Shown here one piece after another: positions 11,517 to 20,905 of a stretch of 64,000 bases of DNA. The notes under the pieces were generated by a model, which was given only the letters and a program-made list of their open reading frames with translations, was not told where the DNA came from and ran no database searches. Made by a program: the position numbers and the translations under genes. Source of the stretch: Mycobacterium alsense (GTDB taxonomy: Bacteria > Actinomycetota > Actinomycetes > Mycobacteriales > Mycobacteriaceae); NCBI RefSeq assembly GCF_002086635.1, contig NZ_MVHD01000025.1:1-64000 (forward strand), read 5' to 3'. Each line of letters begins with the position of its first letter. The first letter of the stretch is position 1.

Positions 11517-12578
11517 ATGAGCGTTATCGCAGGTGTGTTCGGTGCGTTGCCACCGCATCGGTACAGCCAGAGCGAAATCACCGATCAATTCGTTGAGTTT
11601 CCCGGGCTGAAGGAGCACGAAGAGATCATTCGGCGGCTGCACGCCGCCTCGAAGGTCAACAGCCGCCATTTCGTCTTGCCGCTGGAGCGCTACGCGACGC
11701 TGACCGACTTCGGCGATGCCAACGAGATCTTCATCGAGCAGGCGGTGAACCTCGGCTGCGAGGCGCTGCTGGGGGCGCTCGACGAGGCCGGCCTGCAACC
11801 GACGGACATCGACCTGATCGCGACCACGACGGTCACCGGCGTCGCGGTGCCGTCGCTGGACGCCCGGATCGCCGGGCGCCTCGGGCTGCGGCCGGACGTG
11901 CGCCGGCTGCCGCTGTTCGGGCTGGGTTGCGTGGCCGGCGCCGCGGGCGTGGCCCGGCTGCACGACTACCTGCGCGGCGACCCCGACGGCGTCGCGGTGC
12001 TGATCGCCGTCGAGCTCTGCTCGCTCACCTACCCCGCGATGAAGCCGACCGTCTCCGGGCTGGTCGGAAGCGCGTTGTTCGGTGACGGGGCGGCCGCGGT
12101 GGTGGCCGTCGGCGATCGCCGGGCCGAACTGGTACGCGCCGCCGGCCCGGACATCGTGGCGTCGCGCAGCCGCATGTACCCCGAGTCGCTGCACATCATG
12201 GGCTGGAACGTCGGCTCGTCGGGCTTCCAGCTGGTGCTTTCCCCGGAGCTGACGACGCTCATCGACCAGTACCTCGCCGACGACGTCAACGGCTTTTTGG
12301 CCACCCACGGGCTGGCCAAGGACGACATCGGCGCCTGGGTCACCCACCCGGGCGGTCCCAAGGTCATCGACGCGATCACCCGCAACCTCGAGCTCGGCCC
12401 CGACGCGCTCGAGCTGACCTGGCGGTCGTTGGGCGAGATCGCCAACCTGTCGTCGGCCTCGGTGCTGCACATCCTGCGCGACACGATCGCCAAGCCGCCG
12501 CCGAGCGGAAGCCCCGGGTTGATGCTGGCGATGGGCCCCGGGTTCTGCTCCGAGCTGGTGCTACTGCGCTGGCGCTGA
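11517..12578 (+). CDS. pks11: type III polyketide synthase (Pks11-like alkylpyrone synthase)
   Basis: A 353-aa chalcone-synthase-fold enzyme, the same length as M. tuberculosis Pks11. The catalytic triad is visible: Cys138 ([10 protein letters not shown]), His277 (WVTHPGG) and Asn310 (IANLSSASV). This family takes a long-chain acyl thioester, extends it with malonyl- or methylmalonyl-CoA and cyclises it to an alkylpyrone; M. tuberculosis Pks11 is reported to make methyl-branched alkylpyrones. ATG 11517 follows a GGCAGGGG ribosome site. It lies directly after the KSQ-type PKS, suggesting that the type I enzymes feed it a starter chain. Its last 18 bp overlap the 3' end of the convergent P450 gene. 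Confidence 0.93.
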   Translation: MSVIAGVFGALPPHRYSQSEITDQFVEFPGLKEHEEIIRRLHAASKVNSRHFVLPLERYATLTDFGDANEIFIEQAVNLGCEALLGALDEAGLQPTDIDLIATTTVTGVAVPSLDARIAGRLGLRPDVRRLPLFGLGCVAGAAGVARLHDYLRGDPDGVAVLIAVELCSLTYPAMKPTVSGLVGSALFGDGAAAVVAVGDRRAELVRAAGPDIVASRSRMYPESLHIMGWNVGSSGFQLVLSPELTTLIDQYLADDVNGFLATHGLAKDDIGAWVTHPGGPKVIDAITRNLELGPDALELTWRSLGEIANLSSASVLHILRDTIAKPPPSGSPGLMLAMGPGFCSELVLLRWR

Positions 12579-13889
12579 GCCGCCCGCGCCTCCGACCTCG
12601 ACGACGTCGACGGCCAGCCCCGGCCGGGGTGACAGCGCGGCCATGTTGTGCGCGCGGATCCGCTGCGCGGGCAGCCGCAGCCGGGTCCGGGCGACCAGCC
12701 GGGCGAGCATGACGGTCATCTCGGTGGTGGCCATCACCGACCCGATGCAGCGGTGCAGGCCCCCGCTGAACGGAATGAATTCCCCCGCGGCGGGCTTGCG
12801 GAAATCCGGTGACCCGGGATCCCAGCGCGACGGCCGGAAGTCCGTGGGGTCCGGCCACAGCTCGGGCAGGCGGTGGGTGACGTACGGGCTGAAGATCAGC
12901 AACCGGCCCGCCGGGATGCGGTGCCCGTCGAAACGCAGGTCGCGCATCACCTTGCGGGCGGAGATCACCCCGGGCGGGTACAGCCGCAGCGTCTCGTGCA
13001 CGACGCCGTTGAGGAAGGTCAGCGCGCCCAGATCGGCCCCGGACCAGGTGCGGGGCGGCCGGTCGCCGAGCACGCGGCGCACCTCCGCGACGGCGGCGTC
13101 CCAGGCGCCGGGCAGCGACAGCAGCGTGTGGATCGCCCACGCCAGGGCGCCGCTGGTGGTCTCGTAGCCGGCGGTGATCAGCGAGATGACCGCGTCCCGG
13201 ATCTCGTCATCGCCCAGCGCGTAGCCCTCCTCGCCGCGGCCCTCGATCAGCATGGTCAGCATGTGGTCGTCCGGCGCGGGTCGCGCGCGGGCGGCCGCGA
13301 TCTGGGTGTCGACGAGGTCGTGGAGGCGGGCGCGGGCCCGCTCGCCCCGCCGCCAGGCCGGGGTGTTGAGGCGCCGCTGCAGCGCCACCACCGGGGGGAG
13401 GCGGTGGGTGAGGTCCAGCAACGGCTGGAGGTGCTCGCCGAGGAAGTCCGAGTGGGCGGCCAGCCGCTCGCCGAAGAGGCTCGCCGCGGTGCTGCGCCGG
13501 ACCGCCGACCGGCACTGCCGGTAGGCGTCGACGCGCTGGCCGGGCCGCCACCCGTCGATGACGGCATCGATGCTGGCGACCATCGTCGCCACGTACTCCT
13601 GGATCTGGCGGTGGCGCAGGCCGGGCGCCACCACGCTGCGCCGGCGCCGGTGGTCGTCGCCGTCGCTGACGATCAGCGCGGTGGGCCCGTCGACCAGGGC
13701 CAGGTTGCCGAACGTCTCGCGCCAGCTGAACGCGTCGGCGTTGGCGAACACGAACCGGTTCGCCTCGGCGCCCAGCAGGTAGGTGTAGCCGCGCCGGCCC
13801 ACCCCCGCGCCGATCACCGGGCCCCGCCGCCGGTACAGCGCGAGCAGCGCCTCGCCGGGCGGGTACCGCACCGGCGGGTGCGCGTTCAC
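12561..13889 (-). CDS. cyp139: cytochrome P450 (CYP139-like)
   Basis: A 442-aa soluble P450. The I-helix oxygen-binding motif ([10 protein letters not shown]), the ExxR pair (ETLR) and the haem-binding loop ([11 protein letters not shown], Cys thiolate) are all present in order. M. tuberculosis Cyp139 is of similar size and occupies the same place beside pks11. It is likely to hydroxylate or otherwise tailor the product of the neighbouring PKS genes, but the substrate is not known. I chose GTG 13889, which overlaps the stop of the upstream ABC-F gene by 4 bp (GTGA); a longer in-frame extension would run through that gene. The two genes form a leftward operon, tail to tail with pks11. Confidence 0.92.
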   Translation of the reverse strand: MNAHPPVRYPPGEALLALYRRRGPVIGAGVGRRGYTYLLGAEANRFVFANADAFSWRETFGNLALVDGPTALIVSDGDDHRRRRSVVAPGLRHRQIQEYVATMVASIDAVIDGWRPGQRVDAYRQCRSAVRRSTAASLFGERLAAHSDFLGEHLQPLLDLTHRLPPVVALQRRLNTPAWRRGERARARLHDLVDTQIAAARARPAPDDHMLTMLIEGRGEEGYALGDDEIRDAVISLITAGYETTSGALAWAIHTLLSLPGAWDAAVAEVRRVLGDRPPRTWSGADLGALTFLNGVVHETLRLYPPGVISARKVMRDLRFDGHRIPAGRLLIFSPYVTHRLPELWPDPTDFRPSRWDPGSPDFRKPAAGEFIPFSGGLHRCIGSVMATTEMTVMLARLVARTRLRLPAQRIRAHNMAALSPRPGLAVDVVEVGGAGGSAPAQ

Positions 13890-15658
13890 TCGAGGTGCTC
13901 CGACAGCTCCAGCCATTGCCCCTCCATCATCGCGGTCTCGTCTTCGAGCGCGCGCAGCTCCCGCGTCAGCCGCGTCAGGCCGGCGTGGTCGGACTGGTCG
14001 TGATCGGCCAGTTCGCGGTGTTTGGCCGCGATCCGGTCGGCGAGGCGGGCGAGCTGGCGGTCGAGGGAGGCCAGCTGCTTCTCGGCGGCGCGGCGCTGTG
14101 CCCCCGACATCGCCGGGGGCTGCGACGCTTGCGGTTTCACGGGTGGGGAATCGGCCGCTTCGGCCGCCAGCCGCAGGTACTCGTCGACGCCGCCGGGCAG
14201 GTGACGCAGGCGGCCGTCGAGGATCGCGTACTGCTGGTCGGTGACCCGCTCGAGCAGGTAGCGGTCGTGGGACACGACGATCAGCGTGCCCGCCCACGAG
14301 TCGAGCAGGTCTTCCGTCGCGGTGAGCATCTCGGTGTCGACGTCGTTGGTGGGCTCGTCGAGGAGCAGCACGTTCGGTTCGGACAGCAGCGTGAGCATCA
14401 GCTGCAGCCGGCGCCGCTGTCCACCGGACAGGTCACCGACGCGCGCGGACAGCTGTCCCCGGCCGAACCCGAGCCGCTCCAGCAGCTGGGCCGGGGTGAC
14501 CTCGCGGCCGTCGACCCGGTAGCCGCCGGGGAGCCGGCCGAGCACGTCGGCGATCCGGTCGCCGTCGACCGCGGCCAGGTTCTCGCCCCGCTGGTCGAGC
14601 ACGGCCAGCCGGACGGTCTTGCCGCGCTTGACGCGCCCGCTGTCCGGTGTGACGGTGCCGGCGATCAGGCCCAGCAGCGTCGACTTCCCGGCGCCGTTGG
14701 CCCCGACGATGCCGGTGCGTTCGCCGGGGGCGATCCGCCATTCGACGTCGCGCAGCACGGCGCGCCCCCCGAACGTCACCGACACGTCGAGCAGGTCGAC
14801 GACGTCCTTGCCGAGCCGCGCGGTGGCCAGCCTGGCCAGCTCGACCGTGTTGCGCAGCGGCGGCACGTCGGCGATGAGCTGGTTGGCGGCCTCGATCCGG
14901 AACTTGGGCTTGGACGTCCGCGCCGGCGCGCCGCGGCGCAGCCAGGCCAGCTCCTTGCGCATCAGGTTCTGCCGCTTGGCCTCGGCCGCGGCGGCCACCC
15001 GGTCGCGCTCCACGCGCTGCAGCACGTAGGCCGCGTAGCCGCCCTCGAACGGCTCGACGATCCCGTCGTGCACCTCCCACGTGCTGGTGGCGACCTCGTC
15101 GAGGAACCAGCGGTCGTGCGTCACCACCAGCAGCCCGCCGGTGTTGCGCGCCCAGCGCTGCCGCAGGTGGCCGGCCAGCCAGGTGATGCCCTCGATGTCC
15201 AGGTGGTTGGTGGGCTCGTCGAGCGCGATGACGTCCCACTCGCCGACCAGCAGCCGGGCCAGCTGGACCCGCCGGCGCTGGCCACCGGACAGCGTGGCGA
15301 CCTTGGCGTCCCAGGCGATGTCGGACACCAGCCCGCCGACCACGTCGCGCACCCGCGCGTCGCCCGCCCACTGGTGCTCGGGGGCCTCGCCGACCAGCGT
15401 CCAGCCGACCGTGCGGTCTTCCTCGAGGGTGTCGCCCTGGCTCAGCGCGCTGACCCGCAGCCCGCCGCGACGGGTGACCCGTCCGGCGTCGGGCCGCAGC
15501 TGACCCGTCAGCAGGCCGAGCAGGCTGGACTTGCCGTCGCCGTTTCGCCCGACGATGCCGACGCGCGCGCCGTCGCCGACGCCCAGCGTGACCGACTCGA
15601 ACACCACCCGAGTCGGGTATTGCAGACGTACGTCCTCGGCTCCCAGCAGGTGTGCCAC
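13886..15658 (-). CDS. ABC-F family ATPase (Uup-like, no membrane domain)
   Basis: A 590-aa protein with two ABC ATPase domains and no membrane segments. The first Walker A is GRNGDGKSS (37-45), followed by LSGGQRRR and a DEPTNHLD Walker B; the second domain has GANGAGKST, LSGGQRRR and DEPTNDVD. A charged linker joins the two, and the last 80 residues form a coiled coil like the Uup C-terminal domain. ABC-F proteins act on the ribosome rather than in transport. M. tuberculosis carries the counterpart as two shorter genes, Rv1668c and Rv1667c, annotated as a macrolide transporter; here it is one frame. Next to the PKS genes it may give self-protection, which is inference. Confidence 0.9.
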   Translation of the reverse strand: MAHLLGAEDVRLQYPTRVVFESVTLGVGDGARVGIVGRNGDGKSSLLGLLTGQLRPDAGRVTRRGGLRVSALSQGDTLEEDRTVGWTLVGEAPEHQWAGDARVRDVVGGLVSDIAWDAKVATLSGGQRRRVQLARLLVGEWDVIALDEPTNHLDIEGITWLAGHLRQRWARNTGGLLVVTHDRWFLDEVATSTWEVHDGIVEPFEGGYAAYVLQRVERDRVAAAAEAKRQNLMRKELAWLRRGAPARTSKPKFRIEAANQLIADVPPLRNTVELARLATARLGKDVVDLLDVSVTFGGRAVLRDVEWRIAPGERTGIVGANGAGKSTLLGLIAGTVTPDSGRVKRGKTVRLAVLDQRGENLAAVDGDRIADVLGRLPGGYRVDGREVTPAQLLERLGFGRGQLSARVGDLSGGQRRRLQLMLTLLSEPNVLLLDEPTNDVDTEMLTATEDLLDSWAGTLIVVSHDRYLLERVTDQQYAILDGRLRHLPGGVDEYLRLAAEAADSPPVKPQASQPPAMSGAQRRAAEKQLASLDRQLARLADRIAAKHRELADHDQSDHAGLTRLTRELRALEDETAMMEGQWLELSEHLE

Positions 15659-15665
15659 CGGGCAA

Positions 15666-16391
15666 TTATTCGAGAGTGAGCAGCGCCTGGTCGACGTGGG
15701 CCCGGGTGTCGGGGGAAGTCTTGCCGGCCACCGCGTCCAGGAAGCGGGCGGCCAGTTCGCGCACCTTGAGGTTGCTCTCCTGCGACCGCCACACCAGGAT
15801 GTCGAAGGCCCGCTCCGCGGAGATGCCGTAGGCGGCCATCAGCACGCCCTTGGCCTGCTCGATGCGGGCGCGGGCGTCGGCCACGGCCTCCAGCACGTTG
15901 GTGATGTCGGAGTGCAACGAGTCGGTGACGTCGACGTAGAACCCCGAGGTGCCGATCAGGGCGCCGGCGTCGTCGACCATCCGGTCGCCCGCGACGACGA
16001 CGCAGTGGGTGTGGCCCGCGGTGTCGACGATGCGGTGCCGGCTGCTGAACGGCTTGCCCTTGTGGACGTGGTCGAGGACGGCCGCGACGCGTTCGCGGTC
16101 GTCGGGGTGTTTGTGTCGCAGCAGCAGTTCGGTGGTGGGCTCGACCTCGCCCGGCTCGTACCCGTGCATGCGCGCGACCGGGTCCGACCATTCCCAGCGC
16201 TGGCCGTGCAGGAAGAACCGGAACCTGCCCACCCGCTGCGGATCGCCCAGACCCAAAACCAGGTCGACCGCGCCGAACTCGTGTTGCTCGAGGACGTCGG
16301 ACATGAGCGCATCCGACGGCGGCGCGGGGCGGTCGGCGCCGGCCTGCCCGTCGCGGCGCTCACAGGCGCCTCCTTCGGAATTCACACTCAT
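15666..16391 (-). CDS. PAS-ANTAR domain regulator
   Basis: A 241-aa protein. Residues about 45-155 form a PAS-like sensor domain (WEWSDPVARMHGYEPGE, then HPDDRERV) and residues about 165-225 an ANTAR domain (IEQAKGVLMAAYGIS, ERAFDILVWRSQE). ANTAR domains bind paired RNA hairpins and promote antitermination, so this is probably an RNA-level regulator responding to a small ligand or redox signal. It is the last gene of the leftward 23851-15666 operon. The first 29 residues are low-complexity and ATG 16391 lacks a clear ribosome site; the internal ATG at 16304 is an alternative start. A strong GAAGGAGG lies just inside the gene but does not serve an in-frame start. Confidence 0.8.
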   Translation of the reverse strand: MSVNSEGGACERRDGQAGADRPAPPSDALMSDVLEQHEFGAVDLVLGLGDPQRVGRFRFFLHGQRWEWSDPVARMHGYEPGEVEPTTELLLRHKHPDDRERVAAVLDHVHKGKPFSSRHRIVDTAGHTHCVVVAGDRMVDDAGALIGTSGFYVDVTDSLHSDITNVLEAVADARARIEQAKGVLMAAYGISAERAFDILVWRSQESNLKVRELAARFLDAVAGKTSPDTRAHVDQALLTLE

Positions 16392-16453
16392 TGGCTAAAA
16401 ATGCCCATTTTCGCCGTCTTCCATGCACGCTTCTTTCGTGGGCCTCAGGGCCG

Positions 16454-17563
16454 TCACTTGACCCGGTACTGTTCGGCGTCGCGGTGCTTGAACTCTAGCC
16501 CGAGCCCCGGCCGCTGCTGGTCCGGCCGCAGCGCGCCCCCGTCGGGGGCCAGGGCGCCGTCGAAGAGCATGTGCTCGATGCGGTGGTGGTCGTGGAAGTA
16601 CTCCAGGTGCCGCAGGTTGGGGATCGCGGCGGCGACGTGGGCGTGCAGGTTGGGGGCGCAGTGCCCGGACACGTCGACGTTGTGGGCGGCGGCGACGCCC
16701 GCGGCGCGCAGCCAGTCGGTGATGCCGCCGCAGCGGGTCACGTCGATCTGCAGGCAGTCGACCGCGTCGGCGGCCAGCATCCGCCGGAAGTAGGTGAGGT
16801 CGTAGCCGTACTCGCCGGCGGTGACGTCGGGGGTCACCTGGTCGCGCACCTCGCGCAGGCCGGCGAGGTCGTCGGAGGACACCGGCTCCTCGAACCAGGT
16901 GACGTCGTGGTCGGCCATCGCGTGCGCGACCCGGATCGCCTGCTTGCGCCGGTAGCCCCCGTTGGCGTCGACATACAGCTCAGTGTCGGGCCCGATCACC
17001 TTGCGCGCCAAGGCGATTCGGTTCAGGTCGCGGCGCTCGTCGGAACCCCAGGACTCGCCGATCTTGATCTTCACCCTCGGGACCTTCCACGCGTCGACCC
17101 AGCGCTCCAGCTGCGTGCGCGTCGCGTGCTCGTCGTAGGTGGTGAAGCCGCCGCTGCCATAGATCGGCACCTCGGGCCGCGCCACCCCGAGCAGCCGGCA
17201 CACCGGCAGGTCGAGCAGCTTGCCCTTGACGTCCCACAGCGCGGTGTCGACGGCCGAGATCGCGCAGGACACCAGGCCGGGCCGGCCGCTGTTGCGGATC
17301 GCGGTGACCATCGACTCCCACGCGCCGGGAATGTCCAGGGCGCTGTGCCCCCGGACGGCGCCGGCCAGCGGCCCGGTGATCAGCTGGCCGCAGGCGCCGG
17401 AGGCGTAGGTGTAGCCGAGCCCGCGCCGGCCGCCCGCGACGACCTCGGCCAGCACCAGGGTGGTCGACGACCAGGCGAAGGTGCCGTCGGCTTCCGGTGC
17501 GTCGGTGGGGATTTCGTACACCTGCGCGGTGATCTCGTCGATGCAGGCGTCCGGGCGCGTCAT
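16454..17563 (-). CDS. enolase-superfamily (mandelate racemase/muconate lactonizing type) enzyme
   Basis: A 369-aa enzyme of the enolase superfamily. The KxK catalytic motif (VKIKIGES), the metal-binding Asp and Glu residues (YVDANGG, WFEEPVSSDD, TAGEYGYD) and a later His (SGHCAPNLH) are in the order expected of the mandelate-racemase subgroup. Such enzymes abstract a proton next to a carboxylate, typically in sugar-acid dehydration or epimerisation; the substrate cannot be read from the sequence. With a GMC oxidoreductase, a gluconate-dehydrogenase-like subunit and a GH15 glycosidase in the same operon, an oxidised sugar is a plausible substrate. ATG 17563 has a good GGAGGG site. Confidence 0.85.
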   Translation of the reverse strand: MTRPDACIDEITAQVYEIPTDAPEADGTFAWSSTTLVLAEVVAGGRRGLGYTYASGACGQLITGPLAGAVRGHSALDIPGAWESMVTAIRNSGRPGLVSCAISAVDTALWDVKGKLLDLPVCRLLGVARPEVPIYGSGGFTTYDEHATRTQLERWVDAWKVPRVKIKIGESWGSDERRDLNRIALARKVIGPDTELYVDANGGYRRKQAIRVAHAMADHDVTWFEEPVSSDDLAGLREVRDQVTPDVTAGEYGYDLTYFRRMLAADAVDCLQIDVTRCGGITDWLRAAGVAAAHNVDVSGHCAPNLHAHVAAAIPNLRHLEYFHDHHRIEHMLFDGALAPDGGALRPDQQRPGLGLEFKHRDAEQYRVK

Positions 17564-17581
17564 GATTCCCTCCGAGATGTC

Positions 17582-18031
17582 TTAGGGGATGTTCAGGGCG
17601 GCGCGGGCGGCGCCGGGCAGGGTGTGCCGGGTGATCGGGGCGGCGACCCGGTGGCGCAGGCGGGCGAGAGCTCCGAGCGCGTCGTCGGTTTGCGACGGCC
17701 CGGGGTCCGCCCTGCGCGCGTCGGCGGCGCCGGCGGCGGCGAACAGCCCGGCGACCGCGGCGCTGAGCAGCGTCAGCCGCCGCGACCCGCCGTCCACCGC
17801 GGCCCAGGCGAGCATCGTGGCGGAGTGCACCAAGTCGACCTCGGCGCCCAGGGCCAGCGACACGGCGTCGGGGCGGACGTCCGTCGCCGCCGCCTGCGCC
17901 AGCAGCCGCGCCCCCAGGATCCGGGTCACCGCCCGCTCCCGCGCCGTGATCCGGTCGGTGATCAGCCGCAGCGCCCGGGCGGGGAGGGCCAGCAGCACCG
18001 CCCCGTAGACGATTCGGGCCCACGCGGTCAT
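17582..18031 (-). CDS. small hydrophobic protein of unknown function
   Basis: A 149-aa protein starting at ATG 18031, which overlaps the stop of the upstream SDR gene by 4 bp (ATGA), so the two are translationally coupled. It has hydrophobic stretches at the N-terminus and around residues 70-110 separated by Arg-rich segments, suggesting a membrane-associated protein. I do not recognise a family. A much longer in-frame ORF extends upstream but runs antisense-like through the SDR frame and is not credible. Confidence 0.65.
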   Translation of the reverse strand: MTAWARIVYGAVLLALPARALRLITDRITARERAVTRILGARLLAQAAATDVRPDAVSLALGAEVDLVHSATMLAWAAVDGGSRRLTLLSAAVAGLFAAAGAADARRADPGPSQTDDALGALARLRHRVAAPITRHTLPGAARAALNIP

Positions 18032-19047
18032 CGCGCGGCGCGCCTCCCGAGCAGCGCGCCGAGCGCGCTCAGGCCGACACCCAGCGCCCCGGCCGCCCCG
18101 GCCCCGCCGATGACGGGGTGCTGGGAGAACCACGCCTGCGGGCTGTGCGCATGGGACTGGTCGTCGAACTCGCCGTGGGCGCCGTGGTCGGTGCCGGGCT
18201 CCTGGTCGACGGGCTCCCACAGGTTGCTCGGCCGTTGGCCGTTGACGCGTTCGTCGGTCTGCTGCGAGTCGTAGCCGGTGCGGCCCAGGTAGCGGTCCAG
18301 CAGGGGAGCGAGGAACTTCTGCCCGAGGATGGTGACCGCGGTGCTGTCGCCGACCCAATACTGTTTGCGTTCCGGGTGATCCGCGGCGTAGACGACGCCG
18401 CGGGCGGCGACCTCGGGCTGGTAGATCGGCGGCACGGGCTGGGGATGCCGGGGCAGGCGGGACAGCACCCAGGAGAACTGCGGGGTGTTGACCGCGGGCA
18501 TCTGCACCACGGTGATGCGCACGTTGGAGCCCTCGTGCAGCAGTTCGCAGCGCACCGATTCGGTGAAACCGTTGACGGCGTGCTTGGCGCCGCAGTAGGC
18601 CGACTGCAGCGGGATGGAGCGCTGGCTGAGCGCGGAGCCGACCTGCACGACGGTGCCGCGGTCGCGCGGCTTCATCTTCGCCAGCGCCGCCATGGTGCCG
18701 TAGACGTACCCGAGGTAGGCCACCTCGGTGACGCGTTTGAACTCCTCGGGGCTGATCTCGCTGAACGGCGCGAACACCGACGTGAACGCGACGTTGATCC
18801 ACGTGTCGATCGGCCCGAAGGCGGCCTCCGCCTCGTCGGCGGCGGCCGCGACGGCCTTGTGGTCGGCCACGTCGGTCGGGATGGCCAGCGCCTTGCCGCC
18901 GCCGGCCTCGACGTCCTTGGAAGCGCCCTCCAGCCCGGCCGCGCCGCGCGCGAGCAGGGCGACGTTTGCGCCGCGCCGCCCGTACAGCTGGGCGGTGGCA
19001 CGGCCGATGCCGGCGCTGGCTCCGGTGATGACGACTGTCTCTGTCAT
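18028..19047 (-). CDS. short-chain dehydrogenase/reductase with C-terminal membrane tail
   Basis: A 339-aa SDR. The Rossmann glycine motif TGASAGIG is near residue 10 and the active-site YxxxK is in SAYCGAKHAV near residue 157. After the catalytic domain (about 250 residues) there is a polar linker rich in Gln, Asp and His, ending in a hydrophobic Gly/Ala/Leu segment followed by Arg residues, which could anchor it to the membrane. The length is about 90 residues more than a classical SDR. It is in the leftward operon between GH15 and the small hydrophobic protein. The substrate is unknown. Confidence 0.85.
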   Translation of the reverse strand: MTETVVITGASAGIGRATAQLYGRRGANVALLARGAAGLEGASKDVEAGGGKALAIPTDVADHKAVAAAADEAEAAFGPIDTWINVAFTSVFAPFSEISPEEFKRVTEVAYLGYVYGTMAALAKMKPRDRGTVVQVGSALSQRSIPLQSAYCGAKHAVNGFTESVRCELLHEGSNVRITVVQMPAVNTPQFSWVLSRLPRHPQPVPPIYQPEVAARGVVYAADHPERKQYWVGDSTAVTILGQKFLAPLLDRYLGRTGYDSQQTDERVNGQRPSNLWEPVDQEPGTDHGAHGEFDDQSHAHSPQAWFSQHPVIGGAGAAGALGVGLSALGALLGRRAAR

Positions 19048-19114
19048 GGGGAAATGCCCTTTCTTTTCAGTCTTCTTCAGCTCTTTTCGGTCTTGTTCGG
19101 TCTTTCAGTCCCGG

Positions 19115-20905
19115 TCAGGCGTGGTGCACGGCGTCCTCGGCGAGGGTGGCCGTGCACTCCAGGAGCAGGGCGTGCGCGAAGGCCTGCGGCAGGTTGCCGC
19201 GCAGCTGGCGCTGCCGGACGTCGTACTCCTCGCAGAACAACCCCGGCGGCCCGCACGCGGAGCGGTTGCGCTCGAACCAGCGCATCGCGCAATGGGAATG
19301 GCCCAGCTGGTGTTCGGCGAGCGCCATCATGAACCCGCACAGCAAAAACGCGCCCTCGGCATCGCCGAGGTCGCGCTCGTCGTGGCGGAAGCGGTAGACG
19401 AACCCGTCGTCGCTGAGCTGCTCGCGAACGGCGTCCAGCGTGGCGCGGGTGCGCGGGTCCTCGGCCGGCACGGCCCCGCGCACGGGCGGCAGCAGCAGCG
19501 ACGCGTCGACCCCGCGCAGCCGCGGGCTGCGCTGCCAGTAGCCCTGCGGGTGCAGGCTGCCGGCCGCGGTGTCGGCGAGGATCGCGTCGGCCAGGGAGGC
19601 GCAGGAGGCGACCTCGGGACCGGCGCCGGCCACCTTGGCGATGGCGCGCAGCCCCGCCACACACGCCAGGCGGGACTGCGTCCAGTGTTCGTCGTCGATC
19701 TCCCAGATTCCGGCATCCGGCTCGCGCCAACGCTTTTCGATGGCGCCGATGGCGGCCTGGGCGGCGCGCCAGCCCTCGGCGTCGAGCCGGTCGGCGGCGC
19801 CGGCCCTGGCCAGCAGCTGCAGCGCCTCGCCGAAGACGTCGAGCTGGAATTGCTGGTTGACCCAGTTGCCGACCTTGTCGGCGCCGCCCGGGTAGCCGGG
19901 CAGGTCGAGGGTCTCCTCGCCGGGCACGCTCTGGCCGGTGACGGTGTAGGCGGGCTTGAGGTCCGGCCCGTCCTGCAGCAGCCGGGCACCGACGAATTCG
20001 ACCGCGCGGTCCAACAGCTCGCTCGCCCCGACCGCCGAGGCGGCGATGCCCGCGTACACCTGGTCGCGGATCCACGCGTAGCGGTAGTCGTAGTTCTGGT
20101 TGGTGTGCGCGCGTTCGGGCAGGCTCATGGTGGCCGCGGCGACCATGCCGCCGCCGCTGCTGGTCAGCCCGCGTAGCACCGCGTAGGAGTGGCGCCCGTC
20201 GCGCGGGGCGATGGTGCAGTTCAGCTCGGGCACGCTGCGGTGCCAGGTGGCCGCGGTTGCCTCCCAGGCGATGTCGGGGTCGGGCGGGTCGTCGGGCAGT
20301 GCCCGTTCGGAGAGCTCCAGCACGAGGTCGTGATGCCGGCCCTCCTCGATGGTGAGCTCGCAGGTCAACAACTCGGCCCGGTCGCGCGCCGTGTGCGCGG
20401 GCCGCGCGCCGCGCCCGCCCGTCCAGCGCCAGCGCAGTCGCCCGGACCGGCCGCTCCACACCCCGCCCTCGCGGGTCGGCTGGCCCAGACCGTGGCCGCC
20501 GAATGCGGCGCTCGGCCGCAGCAGCACCCGCACGCGGGCCGTCCCTCGGCAGCTCCGCACGCGCCGCAGCAGCACCACGCGGTCGGGGTCGCCCGGAAAC
20601 GCAAGCGCCTCACGGCATTCCACGATCGTGTCGCGCGTGGTCCAGCGGTCCCGCCAGATCAGGGTGCCCGGCTCGTAATACCCGCCCCAGACGTTGCGCA
20701 CGTCGGCGGGGCTGATGGCATACACCCCGCCGCCGCCGATCAGGGACGAGAACACCGCCTCGGAATCCCATCGCGGCGCGCACAGCCACGCCACGTCGCC
20801 ACGCGGGCCGATCAACGCGCCGCGTTCGCCGTCGGCGATGAGCGCGTACTCGCGCAGCACCCGGGGTGGGAACGCCGCCTCGACGTCGATCGTCTGCTCA
20901 GCCAC
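19115..20905 (-). CDS. glycoside hydrolase family 15 (glucoamylase/trehalase-like)
   Basis: A 596-aa protein of the bacterial GH15 type: an N-terminal beta-sandwich domain (to about residue 220) followed by an alpha/alpha toroid. The NYDYRYAWIRD motif near 265 and GIWEIDDEHW, whose Glu is the probable general acid, are characteristic. Mycobacterial members of this family include trehalases, so trehalose or another alpha-glucoside is a likely substrate, but this is inference. There is no signal peptide, so it is cytosolic. GTG 20905 overlaps the GMC gene by 8 bp, consistent with one operon. Release of glucose would fit an oxidoreductase partner acting on sugars. Confidence 0.87.
   Translation of the reverse strand: MAEQTIDVEAAFPPRVLREYALIADGERGALIGPRGDVAWLCAPRWDSEAVFSSLIGGGGVYAISPADVRNVWGGYYEPGTLIWRDRWTTRDTIVECREALAFPGDPDRVVLLRRVRSCRGTARVRVLLRPSAAFGGHGLGQPTREGGVWSGRSGRLRWRWTGGRGARPAHTARDRAELLTCELTIEEGRHHDLVLELSERALPDDPPDPDIAWEATAATWHRSVPELNCTIAPRDGRHSYAVLRGLTSSGGGMVAAATMSLPERAHTNQNYDYRYAWIRDQVYAGIAASAVGASELLDRAVEFVGARLLQDGPDLKPAYTVTGQSVPGEETLDLPGYPGGADKVGNWVNQQFQLDVFGEALQLLARAGAADRLDAEGWRAAQAAIGAIEKRWREPDAGIWEIDDEHWTQSRLACVAGLRAIAKVAGAGPEVASCASLADAILADTAAGSLHPQGYWQRSPRLRGVDASLLLPPVRGAVPAEDPRTRATLDAVREQLSDDGFVYRFRHDERDLGDAEGAFLLCGFMMALAEHQLGHSHCAMRWFERNRSACGPPGLFCEEYDVRQRQLRGNLPQAFAHALLLECTATLAEDAVHHA

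Noticed and set aside
15956..16363. Alternative frame behind the GAAGGAGG site near the PAS-ANTAR start
   Set aside because: The good ribosome site leads into a frame without PAS or ANTAR motifs, made of Arg/Ser/Thr runs.
17582..18802. Extended 406-aa version of the small hydrophobic protein
   Set aside because: The extension covers the SDR gene in another frame and is Arg/Pro-rich; ATG 18031 overlaps the SDR stop in the usual coupling manner.
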